Source of the DNA: Burkholderia cepacia
GTDB taxonomy: Bacteria > Pseudomonadota > Gammaproteobacteria > Burkholderiales > Burkholderiaceae
NCBI RefSeq assembly: GCF_029962485.1
Contig: NZ_CP073638.1
Location: 1,860,001-1,924,000 of the forward strand
Direction: 5' to 3'
Length of the DNA: 64,000 bases
The translations under genes were made by a program, and so were the position numbers. Each line of letters opens with the position of its first letter. Within the stretch, counting starts at the first letter, position 1. The notes beneath the pieces are model-generated. The model did no database searches. It saw nothing but the letters and a program-made list of their open reading frames with translations, and had not been told where the DNA came from. Below, one piece after another: positions 24,965-34,475 of this stretch.

Positions 24965-27265
24965 TCACCCACCCACACCCCGATTCGCCTCAATCACCGT
25001 CAACGCAGCCATATTCACAATCCGCCGCACGGTCGCGCTCGAAGTAAGGATGTTCACGGGAGCATTAACGCCCAACAGGAAAGGCCCCACCGCCACATTG
25101 CTCCCCGCCTCGGTCTTGAGCAGGTTATAAGCAATATTCCCCGCATCCACATTCGGACACACCAGCAAATTCGCCGCTCCCTTCAACGGCGACATCGGCA
25201 GCAGCTTCGCCCGCAGTCCTTCATCCAGCGCGCAGTCGCCATGCATCTCGCCATCCGCCTCGATATCCGGCGCCTGCTCCCGCACGATCTCCAGCGCCCG
25301 GCGCATCTTCACGCCCGAAGCCGCACTCCCTGAGCCGAAATTCGACCGCGACAGCAGCGCAACCTTCGGCGTCAGATTCAGCCATTCCATCTGCCGCGCC
25401 GCCGCAATCGTGAATTCAGCAATCTGCTCCGCATCGGGGTTGTCGTTGACATGCGTATCCACCAGCGCGACCGTGCGCTGATCGAGCAGCAGGATGTTCA
25501 TCGCCGCGTAGGTCGACGCCCCCGGCTTCTTCCCGATCACCTCATCCACGAACCGCAGGTGATTGTGATACTCGCCCACCGTGCCGCAGATCATCCCGTC
25601 CGCATCGCCGAGCTGCACCATCATCGCGCCGATCAGCGTCAGGCGGCGGCGCATTTCCACGCGCGCCATTTCCTTCGAAATGCCGTCGCGGCACCGCAGC
25701 TCCCAATACTTCGTCCAGTACTGCGGAAAGCGCTCGTCATACTCAGGATTGGTCACTTCGACATCCTGACCAAGTCGCAGGCGCAGGCCGAACCGCTCGA
25801 TGCGCGCCAGCAACACCTCCGGACGCCCGACCAGAATCGGACGCGCGAGCTTCTCGTCGACGATCACCTGCACCGCCCGCAGCACCCGCTCGTCTTCGCC
25901 TTCGGTGAACACGATCCGCGCCTTGCCGCCGTCACGCACCAGCCGACGCGCGGTCGCGAACAGCGGCTTCATGAACGCACCGGAGTGATAGACGAACTGC
26001 TGCAGCTGCTCGACATAGGCGTCGAGATTCGCGAGCGGACGCGTCGCCACACCGCCTTCCATCGCCGCCTTGGCCACGGCCGGCGCGATACGCACGATCA
26101 GGCGCGGATCGAACGGCTTCGGAATCAGGTATTGCGCGCCGAACGACACGTCATACGCACCGTATGCCGCCGCGACGACTTCGTTCTGCTCTTCCTCGGC
26201 CAGCCCCGCGATCGCGTGAACCGCGGCGATCTCCATTTCGCGCGTGATCGTCGTCGCGCCCACATCCAGCGCGCCCCGGAAAATGTACGGGAAGCACAGC
26301 ACGTTGTTGACCTGGTTCGGGTAGTCCGAGCGGCCCGTCGCGATAACGACGTCGTCGCGCGTCTCGTGCGCCAGTTCCGGGAAGATTTCCGGCGTCGGAT
26401 TGGCGAGCGCGAGAATCAGCGGACGCGCCGCCATCGCCTTCAGCATCTCCGCCGTGAGGATGCCGCCGACCGACAGCCCCAGGAACACATCCGCGCCGCC
26501 GATCACTTCGGCGAGCTTGCGCGCATCGGTTTCCTGCGCGAAGCGCGACTTGGCCGGGTCCATCAGCGTGGTACGGCCGCGATAGACGACGCCTTCGATG
26601 TCCGTCACCCAGACGTTTTCCACCGGCAGCCCGAGGTCGACCAGCAGGTCCAGGCACGCCAGTGCGGCCGCACCGGCGCCCGACGTCACGACCTTCACCT
26701 CCTTGATCGATTTCCCGACGACCTTCAGCCCGTTGATGAACGCGGCGGAAACGGTAATGGCCGTGCCGTGCTGATCGTCGTGGAAGACGGGAATCTTCAT
26801 GCGTTCGCGCAGCTTCTGCTCGACCGTGAAGCATTCCGGCGCCTTGATGTCCTCGAGGTTGATCCCGCCGAACGTGGGTTCGAGGCCGGCGATGATGTCG
26901 ACCAGCTTGTCCGGGTCGGTCTCGTTGATCTCGATGTCGAACACGTCGATCCCGGCGAACTTCTTGAACAGCACGGCCTTGCCTTCCATGACCGGCTTCG
27001 ATGCGAGCGGGCCGATGTTGCCCAGGCCGAGCACCGCGGTGCCGTTCGTGATCACGCCGACCAGGTTGCCGCGGCTCGTGAAGCGGTGCGCCTGCAGCGG
27101 ATCGGCGGCGATCGACTCGCACACGCTCGCCACGCCGGGCGTATAGGCCAGCGCCAGATCGCGCTGGGTCACCAGCGGCTTGCTCGCCACGACCGAGATT
27201 TTCCCGGGGGTCGGAAACTCGTGATAGTCGAACGCGGCCTGCTGCTGTGTCTCTGTCTGTTTCAT
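24965..27265 (-). CDS. maeB: NADP-dependent malic enzyme with phosphotransacetylase-like domain
   Basis: 766 residues, the full MaeB length. Residues 1 to about 430 are the malic enzyme: [47 protein letters not shown], the NADP loop [15 protein letters not shown], and ALANPTPEI. About 440-766 is a phosphate-acetyltransferase-like domain ([29 protein letters not shown]), which in this class binds acetyl-CoA for regulation and lacks transferase activity. It decarboxylates malate to pyruvate, giving NADPH. It is divergent from a LysR gene 135 bp away. Confidence 0.95.
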   Translation of the reverse strand: MKQTETQQQAAFDYHEFPTPGKISVVASKPLVTQRDLALAYTPGVASVCESIAADPLQAHRFTSRGNLVGVITNGTAVLGLGNIGPLASKPVMEGKAVLFKKFAGIDVFDIEINETDPDKLVDIIAGLEPTFGGINLEDIKAPECFTVEQKLRERMKIPVFHDDQHGTAITVSAAFINGLKVVGKSIKEVKVVTSGAGAAALACLDLLVDLGLPVENVWVTDIEGVVYRGRTTLMDPAKSRFAQETDARKLAEVIGGADVFLGLSVGGILTAEMLKAMAARPLILALANPTPEIFPELAHETRDDVVIATGRSDYPNQVNNVLCFPYIFRGALDVGATTITREMEIAAVHAIAGLAEEEQNEVVAAAYGAYDVSFGAQYLIPKPFDPRLIVRIAPAVAKAAMEGGVATRPLANLDAYVEQLQQFVYHSGAFMKPLFATARRLVRDGGKARIVFTEGEDERVLRAVQVIVDEKLARPILVGRPEVLLARIERFGLRLRLGQDVEVTNPEYDERFPQYWTKYWELRCRDGISKEMARVEMRRRLTLIGAMMVQLGDADGMICGTVGEYHNHLRFVDEVIGKKPGASTYAAMNILLLDQRTVALVDTHVNDNPDAEQIAEFTIAAARQMEWLNLTPKVALLSRSNFGSGSAASGVKMRRALEIVREQAPDIEADGEMHGDCALDEGLRAKLLPMSPLKGAANLLVCPNVDAGNIAYNLLKTEAGSNVAVGPFLLGVNAPVNILTSSATVRRIVNMAALTVIEANRGVGG

Positions 27266-27366
27266 GTTTTGGGTCCCGGCGTGGGCGCCAGGCCAGTCCC
27301 GGCGCGATCCATGAAGCTGATTCTAGGGATCTGCCATAACGTGATGATTCTGTTTTAATATCGGTC

Positions 27367-27384
27367 CATCACTTTTTCATGATG
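27367..27384. promoter_or_regulatory. Candidate LysR-type site upstream of the regulator gene
   Basis: CATCA (27367-27371) and TGATG (27380-27384) form a short inverted repeat with an 8-bp A/T-rich centre in the divergent maeB-LysR gap. It is short and could be chance. Confidence 0.3.
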
Positions 27385-27400
27385 AATGCATGACTAGTCA

Positions 27401-28372
27401 ATGACTTTTGACGCAAATGACGTGGTCAGACGGCTGGGCGCTCGTCTGAAGATTCGGCATCTGGTGCTGTTGTTGCAGATCCAGCAGCACGGGTCGCTGA
27501 CGCGCGTCGCCGAGCACATGGCCAGCAGCCAGCCGGCCGTGACGAATGCGCTGTCGGAGCTGGAGAGCATGTTCGGCACGCCGCTGTTCGAGCGATCGTC
27601 GCGCGGCATGCGGCCCACCGCGCTCGGCGCGGTCGTGCTCGAGCGGGCGAAGGCGATGATCAAGGATCTCGACCACCTCGCCCGCGAGATGGAGGCCGTC
27701 GCCGCCGGGCACGCGGCCCATCTGCACATCGGCGTGATTCCGTTCATCTCCGGCCAGATGCTGTCGGCCGCGCTGAAGCGGTTGCAAGCGCGGATGGAGC
27801 GACGGCTGACCGTGACGATTCACGAAGGCACCAGCGATCAACTGCTGCTGCAGCTCAGGGATCACAGCGTCGACATCGTGATCGGGCGCGCGTCGTCGGC
27901 GATCGATCTGGGGCAGGTTTCGTTTGAAGTGCTGTACCAGCAGCAGCCGCGCATGATCGCGAGCCGGCGTCTTGCGGCCAAGCTCGCGCGCACGCCACTG
28001 GACTGGCACAAGCTGCACGCGCTCGACTGGATTCTCGGCGCGCCGCATACGCCGATGCGCGAACAGGTGACCGACCTGTTCCTGTCGGCCGGCATCGCAC
28101 CGCCCGTGCCGATCGTCGAAAGCTACTCGTCGAAACTGATCGGCGAAATGATCGCGTCGAGCGACGAGGCCGTGTCGATCGTGCCGGCCGATATCGCGGA
28201 AGAACTGGTGCGGATCGCCGGTGTGGCGATCGTGCCTTACTCGCTCGTGTGGACGCTTCCGCCGATTGCGCTGTTTACGCGCTCCGCCGATTCACGTTCG
28301 CCCGCGCGCGATCTGCTAGTCGAGGCGCTGCGCGGCGTGTGCAAGGAGACGTACGGGGACATGCAGCGATAA
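27401..28372 (+). CDS. LysR-type regulator divergent from maeB
   Basis: 323 residues. HTH around residues 26-55 (LLLQIQQHGSLTRVAEHMASSQPAVTNAL in part), followed by MFGTPLFERSSRGMRPT. The long N-terminal lead (RRLGARLKIRHL) and the effector domain with HIGVIPFISGQML and VDIVIGRA match the GbpR/PcaQ-like LysR branch that responds to aromatic or sugar acids. It likely controls maeB or an unlinked pathway. It converges on the next gene with a 4-bp gap. Confidence 0.88.
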   Translation: MTFDANDVVRRLGARLKIRHLVLLLQIQQHGSLTRVAEHMASSQPAVTNALSELESMFGTPLFERSSRGMRPTALGAVVLERAKAMIKDLDHLAREMEAVAAGHAAHLHIGVIPFISGQMLSAALKRLQARMERRLTVTIHEGTSDQLLLQLRDHSVDIVIGRASSAIDLGQVSFEVLYQQQPRMIASRRLAAKLARTPLDWHKLHALDWILGAPHTPMREQVTDLFLSAGIAPPVPIVESYSSKLIGEMIASSDEAVSIVPADIAEELVRIAGVAIVPYSLVWTLPPIALFTRSADSRSPARDLLVEALRGVCKETYGDMQR

Positions 28373-28376
28373 GCGG

Positions 28377-29054
28377 CTATTTGCTCGCGGCAAGGCGGCG
28401 CAGGATTTCCGCGCGCTCGGCGGTCAGCACGTGGTCGGAGCCCTCGCCGCGGTCATAGCGCTTCGCCGTGCGATAGGAAAAGCGCTTCGAGTACTGATTG
28501 GCGGCGGGATCGAACACCCACGCGTCGACTTCGAAGAAGTGCTTGCCGAAATGATCCTCGTCCTTCTCCCAGATATAGTCCGCCCGGACAAACAGCGGAT
28601 ACGACGACACATCCGGCAACTTCCACATCGCGCGGTCGGCCATCTCCGTCTGGGTGACTTTCGGCATCAGGTTCTCGATCTTGCCGTTCGCGCCGACACG
28701 CAGGACGGCCACGCGCTCCAGCATCCCGCTGCCGCCACCCGAGAACATCCCCGAGAAGAACACCCACGAGCCGCCCGACGCGATCGGCAACCGCTCGGAC
28801 TTCGGATCCAGGCCGAACTGGTAAAGCTCTCTGGAAGCATGGGGAAGCGGCGCCGGCGGCATCTCGAAGCATGGTGCATGGTCGGGAAGCACGCAGAGCT
28901 TCACGCCGGACAGCGGGAACCCGTCGCTGTCGAGCTTGCCTTCCACCTGCGTATAGCGCGGGAATGCAGATTCGTCAGGGGCTGCCTGAACGTCGGCGAT
29001 CCCGACGACCGCAAAGCTCACGATCACCGCGAGCGTCTTGCCGGTCCTGCGCAT
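28377..29054 (-). CDS. Secreted protein of unknown function
   Basis: 225 residues. A signal peptide (TLAVIVSFAVVGIADVQA) is followed by a mature part with SGVKLCVLPDHAPCFEMPP (two cysteines, likely disulfide), a glycine-rich WVFFSGMFSGGGSGMLERVAVL strand pair and a C-terminal aromatic-rich segment (HFFEVDAWVFDPAANQYSK). It resembles no family I can name. ATG at 29054 with GAGAGGG upstream. Periplasmic location is inferred. Confidence 0.7.
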   Translation of the reverse strand: MRRTGKTLAVIVSFAVVGIADVQAAPDESAFPRYTQVEGKLDSDGFPLSGVKLCVLPDHAPCFEMPPAPLPHASRELYQFGLDPKSERLPIASGGSWVFFSGMFSGGGSGMLERVAVLRVGANGKIENLMPKVTQTEMADRAMWKLPDVSSYPLFVRADYIWEKDEDHFGKHFFEVDAWVFDPAANQYSKRFSYRTAKRYDRGEGSDHVLTAERAEILRRLAASK

Positions 29055-29132
29055 ACACCACCCTCTCTGATTTTTTGAAGGACGCGGATTGTCGATGATT
29101 CGGCAGGCTTGTGCCGACAATCGTTGCCGGGT

Positions 29133-29681
29133 TCACTTCGTTTGACGAGACGCCTGCGAGCAACCCGTCGATGATCCAGTCGACAGTCGATCGGCCGGCC
29201 TCTCGTACAACGACCAGTCACGGCCGTCCGACTTCAATCCGACGCGGACAAAGCCAAGCGATTCGTAGTAAGCGCAAAGCTTCGCGTTTTCAGCGTCGCA
29301 GTCGAGTCTGACGAAACGCCGGTTCGAGCCGCTCACCTCGCGGGCACACCAGTCAAGCACGAAGCTGCCAATTCCCAGCCCGTTGAAACCTTGCCGCACA
29401 CATAGCCCATGCACGTACCCGGCGATCGGTGCTTGAGGCCCCCAGTGGTTGTCGTCGTCGAAACCGAGCGCGAACGTTCCGATCAACGTGCCATCCTGTT
29501 CGACGACATACACCGCTTTCTCGGCGACATTGTTTCGTACCCACCGCTCGGAGAAGCCGTCGCCCGCGTTGCCCCACACATAATCGCCATGCGCGACTTT
29601 CTTGGCGTGTGCATCGTTCCGGATCTGCGTGAGCGCCGGCACGTCGTCTGCCGTGGCCTTGCGGATGATTTTCGAATTCAT
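29133..29681 (-). CDS. GNAT-family N-acetyltransferase
   Basis: 182 residues. Acetyl-CoA site pattern LCVRQGFNGLGIGSFVLDW (the Q/R-x-x-G-x-G/A variant), preceded by the AGYVHGL strand and followed by RLDCDAENAKLCAYYESLGF, the usual GNAT ending. The first 90 residues of the longer open frame are not family-like, so the ATG at 29681 with GGAAAG is chosen. The substrate is unknown. The last 20 residues are a Ser/Thr tail. Confidence 0.87.
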   Translation of the reverse strand: MNSKIIRKATADDVPALTQIRNDAHAKKVAHGDYVWGNAGDGFSERWVRNNVAEKAVYVVEQDGTLIGTFALGFDDDNHWGPQAPIAGYVHGLCVRQGFNGLGIGSFVLDWCAREVSGSNRRFVRLDCDAENAKLCAYYESLGFVRVGLKSDGRDWSLYERPADRLSTGSSTGCSQASRQTK

Positions 29682-29767
29682 CGCTCGTCTTTCCGTTGAG
29701 TCTTCGCGGCGTGGCACGACAGCCTTCATCTCGCCAAGCCGCATTCGCAATAGCAATCGTGACGCTC

Positions 29768-30211
29768 TTACGAAGTCGTACCCTGGAACCAACGCGAACA
29801 CGGGCCAGAATAAATGAGCACAGTCGCAATCGCATTGGCGAAAAAGGACACTTCGATCAGGTTCATCCTGAACGGGAGCGCCACCACAATGAAGGCCAGC
29901 GTCGTGACAATCGTGAGGACCAGTTCCAGCGTGCGTGCCAGCTTTTGTCGTTGGCAAAGGCCGATGATCAGGCTGGCGTTCAGGAACAGCCAGAATCCCT
30001 GAACCACGGCGATCATGGCAAGGCCCTGACGCATGAGCGTTACCTTTGCCGCGGGCACTTCACCAATTTGACTGATACCCATCTTCTGAAGCCAGACTGC
30101 AAATCCGGCTTCGATGAGCCAGACAATCGTGAAGAGCGCGATGGCATGACGGATCTGCGGCGGCGCGTCCGTGTGAAACGCCGGCATGGCCTTCAGTTTG
30201 CTGATTGGCAT
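29768..30211 (-). CDS. Four-helix membrane protein, unknown
   Basis: 147 residues with hydrophobic segments near residues 20-40 (IALFTIVWLIEAGFAVWL), 58-80 (LAMIAVVQGFWLFLNASLIIGL), 90-108 (LVLTIVTTLAFIVVAL) and 112-130. Loops are basic on alternating sides. No motif or family recognised. The ATG at 30211 has a GAAAAG weakly placed. Base composition is less GC-rich than the neighbours, hinting at acquired DNA. Confidence 0.6.
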   Translation of the reverse strand: MPISKLKAMPAFHTDAPPQIRHAIALFTIVWLIEAGFAVWLQKMGISQIGEVPAAKVTLMRQGLAMIAVVQGFWLFLNASLIIGLCQRQKLARTLELVLTIVTTLAFIVVALPFRMNLIEVSFFANAIATVLIYSGPCSRWFQGTTS

Positions 30212-30330
30212 TGTCTTTTCGGGAGGCAGATGGCCCCCGCCCCGGAATGTATTGGTATCGTCTCCGCCGCTAGCCGGCGCCGCGTAGCACCGCACGCCGA
30301 CCGAGTGTAGCGCACCCGCTCTCAAGGCAA

Positions 30331-30543
30331 TTAAAACCCGACAAAGCGACCATAGATCCCGAAGCAGGCTTCGGCGGCGAACAATAGTGAAACGACGATA
30401 CAGACAACACGCCAGCCACCGCGCAAACGGGTCGCCGCGAAATACAATCCGGCCGCGCCGACAAAAAGCGTCACGGGCCAGTAGTCGGCGCCGATCAAGA
30501 TCACGACGATATAAAAAGGCAAATCGATGGCGATGTCACTCAT
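30331..30543 (-). CDS. Small two- or three-helix membrane protein
   Basis: 70 residues, almost wholly hydrophobic: FYIVVILIGADYWPVTLFVGAAGLYFAA, shown in part, then a basic turn (TRLRGGWR) and VVCIVVSLLFAAEACFGIYG. ATG at 30543. No ribosome site of note and no family recognised. It lies between another orphan membrane protein and a VOC gene on the same strand. Confidence 0.55.
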   Translation of the reverse strand: MSDIAIDLPFYIVVILIGADYWPVTLFVGAAGLYFAATRLRGGWRVVCIVVSLLFAAEACFGIYGRFVGF

Positions 30544-30618
30544 CCCGGTCGGCCCCCGTGCGCGCCTGACGCATGCGTTTGATCATGCTTTCGAGCACAT
30601 CCGTCCGCGGCCGACGGA

Positions 30619-30993
30619 TCACCCCTCCGCCTGATGACAAACCACCTCGATATTGTGCCCATCCGGCCCGATGACGAACGCCGCGTAGTAGTTCGCGTGA
30701 TAATGCGGCCGCAGCCCGGGCGCGCCATTGTCCTTCCCGCCCGCCTCCAGCGCCGCGCGATGGAACGCATCGACTTGCTGCCGATTGTCGGCCACGAATG
30801 CAATGTGGAGATGCGCCGGTTTCTCGGCCGTCTGGAACAGACACAACGAAGGCTTGCCGGGCGGACTGATCTCGATCCCGTATGAAGGCTCGCCCTCACC
30901 CACCGTCACTGCACCGATCGGTGCGAGTGCCTTGAGGAAAAACGCCTTGCTGGCGGCAAAGTCGCTGACTCCGAATTTGACGTGGTCAAACAT
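30619..30993 (-). CDS. VOC/glyoxalase-fold protein
   Basis: 124 residues, one VOC domain: MFDHVKFGVSDFAASKAFF opening, HLHIAFVADNRQQVDAFH in the middle, and the closing NYYAAFVIGPDGHNIEVV with the metal-ligand glutamate. His4 and Glu near the end are the expected ligands. The family covers glyoxalases, dioxygenases and resistance proteins; no specific role is evident. GAGGGG precedes the ATG at 30993. A paralog lies 1 kb away on the other strand at 32028. Confidence 0.88.
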   Translation of the reverse strand: MFDHVKFGVSDFAASKAFFLKALAPIGAVTVGEGEPSYGIEISPPGKPSLCLFQTAEKPAHLHIAFVADNRQQVDAFHRAALEAGGKDNGAPGLRPHYHANYYAAFVIGPDGHNIEVVCHQAEG

Positions 30994-31100
30994 GAGATCC
31001 CCTCGGATAGACGGGCTGGCCTGCACCCGGGTGTGATGTCGAGACCACCGCGATGGTGCCACACACAGCCGGCGACCGTACACCTTCCGCTCACCAACAA

Positions 31101-31190
31101 AAAAAGCCCGACAGAGTCGGGCCAACGAGCGAGATACAAGGGGAATCCCGCTCACCCCTCACCGGGCGGTCACGCCGCGCCGCGTGACGT
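31101..31190 (-). ncRNA. Putative 3'UTR small RNA, copy A, ending in a terminator
   Basis: Read on the minus strand it has a 7-bp hairpin (GTCACGC / GCGTGAC), a C-rich/G-rich second stem (CCGC...GCGG), an unpaired-looking ATTCCCCTTGTATCTC stretch, then a perfect terminator stem GCCCGAC / GTCGGGC (31106-31122) followed by TTTTTTT. A second copy, matching in about three quarters of positions by eye, is at 39761-39846. It starts about 75 bp past the stop of the gene at 31266, so it is that gene's 3'UTR and terminator, possibly a processed sRNA. Confidence 0.55.
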
Positions 31191-31265
31191 TGTCGAGATT
31201 CGGGCAATACCTGACGATCGCATGTCGATCGCCCTGCTTGCCTGAAAGGATTCGGAGAAACCGCG

Positions 31266-31655
31266 CTACTGCGAAACGGGCGCAGCGGATGATCCGTCCG
31301 CCGGCATTTGAGGAAGAGGTACGGCCGCCCCGCTGTTCGATCCGCCACTCGTTGCGCCCGCAGCATTCGTGCTGCCCGTTTGCCCGCGACGGCCCCGGTG
31401 CGCGCCACGCACGACCGCAGGCTCACTCGCCGCGACCGGCCGCATCGGCGGATGGGTGATGTACTGGAAATTCTCGTTGATCGCGCTATTGCCCGTGTCG
31501 TACGGCGGGTGCACAAACACACTGCTGGTAACGGGCGCACTGGCTTGGGCGAACGCTGCCGGAACGATGAACATCGCGGCGGCAGCCGCCGCTACTCGCA
31601 ACGCGACGAAGCGCGCGAGCGAACCGGCATCCCGGGCAGTCGGGTGTACTGTCAC
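31266..31655 (-). CDS. Secreted low-complexity protein, unknown
   Basis: 129 residues from a GTG at 31655 with AGGAAAC upstream. It has a signal peptide (LRVAAAAAAMFIVPAAFAQA). The mature chain has VFVHPPYDTGNSAINENFQYI, shown in part, and a Ser/Gly/Ala/Pro-rich, arginine-containing tail with no apparent fold. Similar short Burkholderia exported proteins exist, but I cannot name a family. Its transcript probably ends at the copy-A RNA element. Confidence 0.6.
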   Translation of the reverse strand: MTVHPTARDAGSLARFVALRVAAAAAAMFIVPAAFAQASAPVTSSVFVHPPYDTGNSAINENFQYITHPPMRPVAASEPAVVRGAHRGRRGQTGSTNAAGATSGGSNSGAAVPLPQMPADGSSAAPVSQ

Positions 31656-32027
31656 GCTAGGTTTCCTCCAGTGCGCGTCCGGCTTGCGATCGTTCGACCG
31701 CCGACGATACCCGCTCGAAAAAGTTGGCCCACGCTGAAAAGCGCGGGCCGAGCGGAGGTCACACAACACCTTGGAGGGGACAAGGCGAGACCAGTCTAGC
31801 CGGAGTCATCGGAAAGAAGATTTCATGCGGGATTACAGCTATTACTTCATATGACGAAGCATGGGCTGGCGTCGTCGGCACCAGGCTGCGACACGTCGTT
31901 CGGGAGCCCGCGTTACCGTGCGACCGGCTTCCGCATCGCCGAAGGTGTGCAGCGCATCGCCGGGTTTGCTATCGTCCAATGGCGTGATGCCCCAACCCTC
32001 CACACCCACATCGAAGAAGGCGGCTCA
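31656..32027. other. Divergent intergenic region with one hairpin
   Basis: 372 bp. GGCCCACGCT (31726-31735) and AGCGCGGGCC (31740-31749) form a 10-bp stem with one mismatch around a GAAA loop, flanked by A-runs. Its orientation does not fit either neighbouring gene's 3' end. A small plus-strand frame here lacks coding character. Confidence 0.4.
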
Positions 32028-32456
32028 ATGATCGACCACGTCTACCTCTCCGTCACCGACATCGACAAGTCGCTGGCCTTCTACGCCGAAGCCTTGAAAC
32101 CGCTGGGCTGGCACATCTTCGGCAACTACGATTCCGCGTCAGGCCCCGAAGGCGTCCCCGATCTTTACGGCCTGGGCGACGACGTGTACGGCAAGGGCAA
32201 CGCGGTCGGATCAAGCATCTGGCTCCGCCAGCGCAAGCCCGGTGAAACGGGGCTGTATCTCGGGATCGTCTGCGACACCAACGAACTGGTCGACGCAGCC
32301 TATGCATCCGCCATCAAGGCCGGCGGCATCGACGAGGGGAAACCGGCGGATCGCACCTATTTCGCCCCTGGCTACTACGCGGCCAACGTCGCCGACTTCG
32401 ACGGCAATCGCCTCGAGTTCGTCCACAAGGCGTGGAACCCGAAGCGGCACGCATAG
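32028..32456 (+). CDS. VOC/glyoxalase-fold protein
   Basis: 142 residues. MIDHVYLSVTDIDKSLAFYAEAL opens the domain (shown in part: His4 ligand). YLGIVCDTNELVDAAYASAI sits in the middle, and YYAANVADFDGNRLEFVHK closes it with the glutamate ligand. It is slightly longer than the 30619 paralog, with an insert around the GLGDDVYGKGN loop. The ATG at 32028 follows GAAGGCGG. Role unknown. Confidence 0.88.
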   Translation: MIDHVYLSVTDIDKSLAFYAEALKPLGWHIFGNYDSASGPEGVPDLYGLGDDVYGKGNAVGSSIWLRQRKPGETGLYLGIVCDTNELVDAAYASAIKAGGIDEGKPADRTYFAPGYYAANVADFDGNRLEFVHKAWNPKRHA

Positions 32457-32478
32457 CGCCAACGAGCGCGGGCTCAGG

Positions 32479-33393
32479 TCAGCGCGCGCCGCCGAGATGC
32501 TGCGTGAACCATTCCGCCGCCGCCCGACTGGTTGCGTCGAAGTGCTCGATATACGGCGTGAAATGGCCACCCTTGATCTGGAGCAACCGCTTCGGTTGCA
32601 GCGCGTTTTCCCATGCCTTGAGGCAAAGGTCGGTCGGCGTCAGCACGTCCTGGTCGGCGACGATCATCAGCAGCGGAGTCGGCGAGATCCGGTCGACGTA
32701 CTGCCCAGGTTCGTTCTCGCGCGATAGCTCTGCACTGCGTAACGTCACTTCATTTCGCCAGTTCGGCGCAAACTGCGCGGCCGATTCGGTGAAGAACCGG
32801 TACGCATCCGCGCCGGCCATCGCACAGGCAGCCGAGGGGTCGGCACTGACGGTCGGCAACATGGCCGGCGGGCCACCCGCGAAGCGCTGCCGACGATCGT
32901 CGTCGAAGCGCGCCAGCATCGCGGGTACGAGATCGGACCGCGTGCGGCGCAAGCCCGACTGATACCCGCTGATCGTCGGCACCTGCGACACCACGCATTT
33001 CACGCGCTGGTCGATGGCGGCCACTTCGAGCACGTGGCCGCCGCTGTAACTGGTGCCCCAGATGCCGATGCGTTCGGCGTCGACATCGGTGCGCGTCAGC
33101 AGATAGCTGATCGCATCACGATAGCCACGCTTCTGTTGCACGGGGTCGATTTCCTGACGTGGAACTCCGTCGCTTGCGCCGAAGTTCTTGTGATCGTAGA
33201 GCAGCACCGCAAAGCCGCTGGCGGCGAACACCTCCGCGTAGCGGTCCAGATACTGCTCCTTCACGGCCGAAAAGCCGTGCGCCATCACGATGGCGGGCCA
33301 TGCTTCCCGGTCGGCGATGCGCTGCGCCGGCGCGTAGAACCAGCCTCGCAGCGTCGTGGATTCGGACGGGAATTCGATGTCGTGTCGCGTCAT
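32479..33393 (-). CDS. Alpha/beta hydrolase (dienelactone hydrolase/peptidase S9-like)
   Basis: 304 residues, cytoplasmic. Markers: MAHGFSAVKEQYLDRYAEVF (oxyanion loop), VLLYDHKNFGAS, nucleophile Ser in GTSYSGGH, Asp in MIVADQDVLTP, and His in KGGHFTPY. It resembles the DLH/YtaP-like group. The ATG at 33393 has GAGG at nine bases. It lies 88 bp downstream of an AraC gene on the same strand, and may be that regulator's target. Confidence 0.85.
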   Translation of the reverse strand: MTRHDIEFPSESTTLRGWFYAPAQRIADREAWPAIVMAHGFSAVKEQYLDRYAEVFAASGFAVLLYDHKNFGASDGVPRQEIDPVQQKRGYRDAISYLLTRTDVDAERIGIWGTSYSGGHVLEVAAIDQRVKCVVSQVPTISGYQSGLRRTRSDLVPAMLARFDDDRRQRFAGGPPAMLPTVSADPSAACAMAGADAYRFFTESAAQFAPNWRNEVTLRSAELSRENEPGQYVDRISPTPLLMIVADQDVLTPTDLCLKAWENALQPKRLLQIKGGHFTPYIEHFDATSRAAAEWFTQHLGGAR

Positions 33394-33481
33394 GTCGGTT
33401 TGCCTCATTCGGTCGGCGGGGTCGATGACCAACACGATAAGTGCAACACGCCCAGTCCCGCGTGTTCTGGAAAGACGTTTG

Positions 33482-34348
33482 CTACGCGGAATCGGACAGT
33501 TTCGCGTAAGCGCTCGGCGTGATGCCGGTGAAACGGCGAAACACGGTCGAGAATGCGCTCGTCGTTTCGTATCCCAGATCGGCCGCGACGGCGATCACCG
33601 TGCAACCCGATGCCAGCAACGGGCGCGCGGCTGAAATCCGGGCCTGCTGTCGCCACTGGCTGAACGACAAGCCGGTTTCCGCGGTGAACAGCCGGGCCAA
33701 CGTTCGACTCGACGCACCGACTTCACCGGCCCACTCCGTCAGCGTGCGCTGATCGGCCGGATTCGACAGGATCGCATCGCAGACGCGTGCAAGCCGCCGA
33801 TCCTGGCCGGACGGAAGCCGCAACGGCTGCTCCGGAGACCATTCGATTTCAGCGAGCATGAGCTGGATGACGAGATCGTCGCGCCCAGCGGGATGCGCGT
33901 CGATCGGAAGGGACGACGCGCGCACGATCAGTTCACGCAGCAGCGGTGAAACGTTGACCAGTCGCGGTTGATTCGGGTAGGCCGGCGGGTACGCGCGCGG
34001 GTCGACGTATGCGGTTCGCATTTCGAGCTGCCCATGTGCGCGCATCGCATGCGGAAGGTCAGGCGGAATCCAGAGCGCGCGATGAGGTGGGATCATCCAC
34101 ATCGACTGGCATGCGAAGACTTCGGCAATGCCTGTGGTCGTGTAGACGAGTTGTGCGCGCGGATGCTGGTGCTCCGCGACGACGAAGCCGTCGGGAAACG
34201 CTTTCGGCATGACCACCGCGATGCCCGGCGCGCTCTGGTAGTCGCGCGGGTCGGTGCTCTTCTGAACGGAGGCGATACCGGCGCGCTTCGAGTTGGCTGT
34301 CGCGTTGCGCTCGATCGCGCTACCGTGGCCGCTCCGTTCGCCCTTCAT
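33482..34348 (-). CDS. AraC-family regulator
   Basis: 288 residues. The N-terminal cupin part carries HQHPRAQLVY and PPHRALWIPPDLPHAMRAHG, shown in part. The C-terminal double HTH is typical: LTEWAGEVGASSRTLARLF and FSQWRQQARISAARPLLASG, then AVAADLGYETTSAFSTVFRR. This is the AraC subgroup with an N-terminal cupin sensor, usually governing a neighbouring exporter or enzyme gene. The ATG at 34348 has AAGGA at good distance; a GTG five codons upstream is less likely. Confidence 0.9.
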   Translation of the reverse strand: MKGERSGHGSAIERNATANSKRAGIASVQKSTDPRDYQSAPGIAVVMPKAFPDGFVVAEHQHPRAQLVYTTTGIAEVFACQSMWMIPPHRALWIPPDLPHAMRAHGQLEMRTAYVDPRAYPPAYPNQPRLVNVSPLLRELIVRASSLPIDAHPAGRDDLVIQLMLAEIEWSPEQPLRLPSGQDRRLARVCDAILSNPADQRTLTEWAGEVGASSRTLARLFTAETGLSFSQWRQQARISAARPLLASGCTVIAVAADLGYETTSAFSTVFRRFTGITPSAYAKLSDSA

Positions 34349-34475
34349 CGCTCGTCCTTTCACTTGTGCGGGATGGCCGGGTCATGCGATCCCGGCGAAT
34401 CGGACGAATGATACGGGAATGCCTGCTGCGTGGAAAAGCGGTCGGTCGCCGCGAGGATTGCAGCACACGACTGAA

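Noticed and set aside
25451..27358. 635-codon open frame on the plus strand opposite maeB
   Set aside because: Arginine/histidine-rich antisense shadow of the malic enzyme, typical of high-GC DNA. The maeB frame carries all family motifs.
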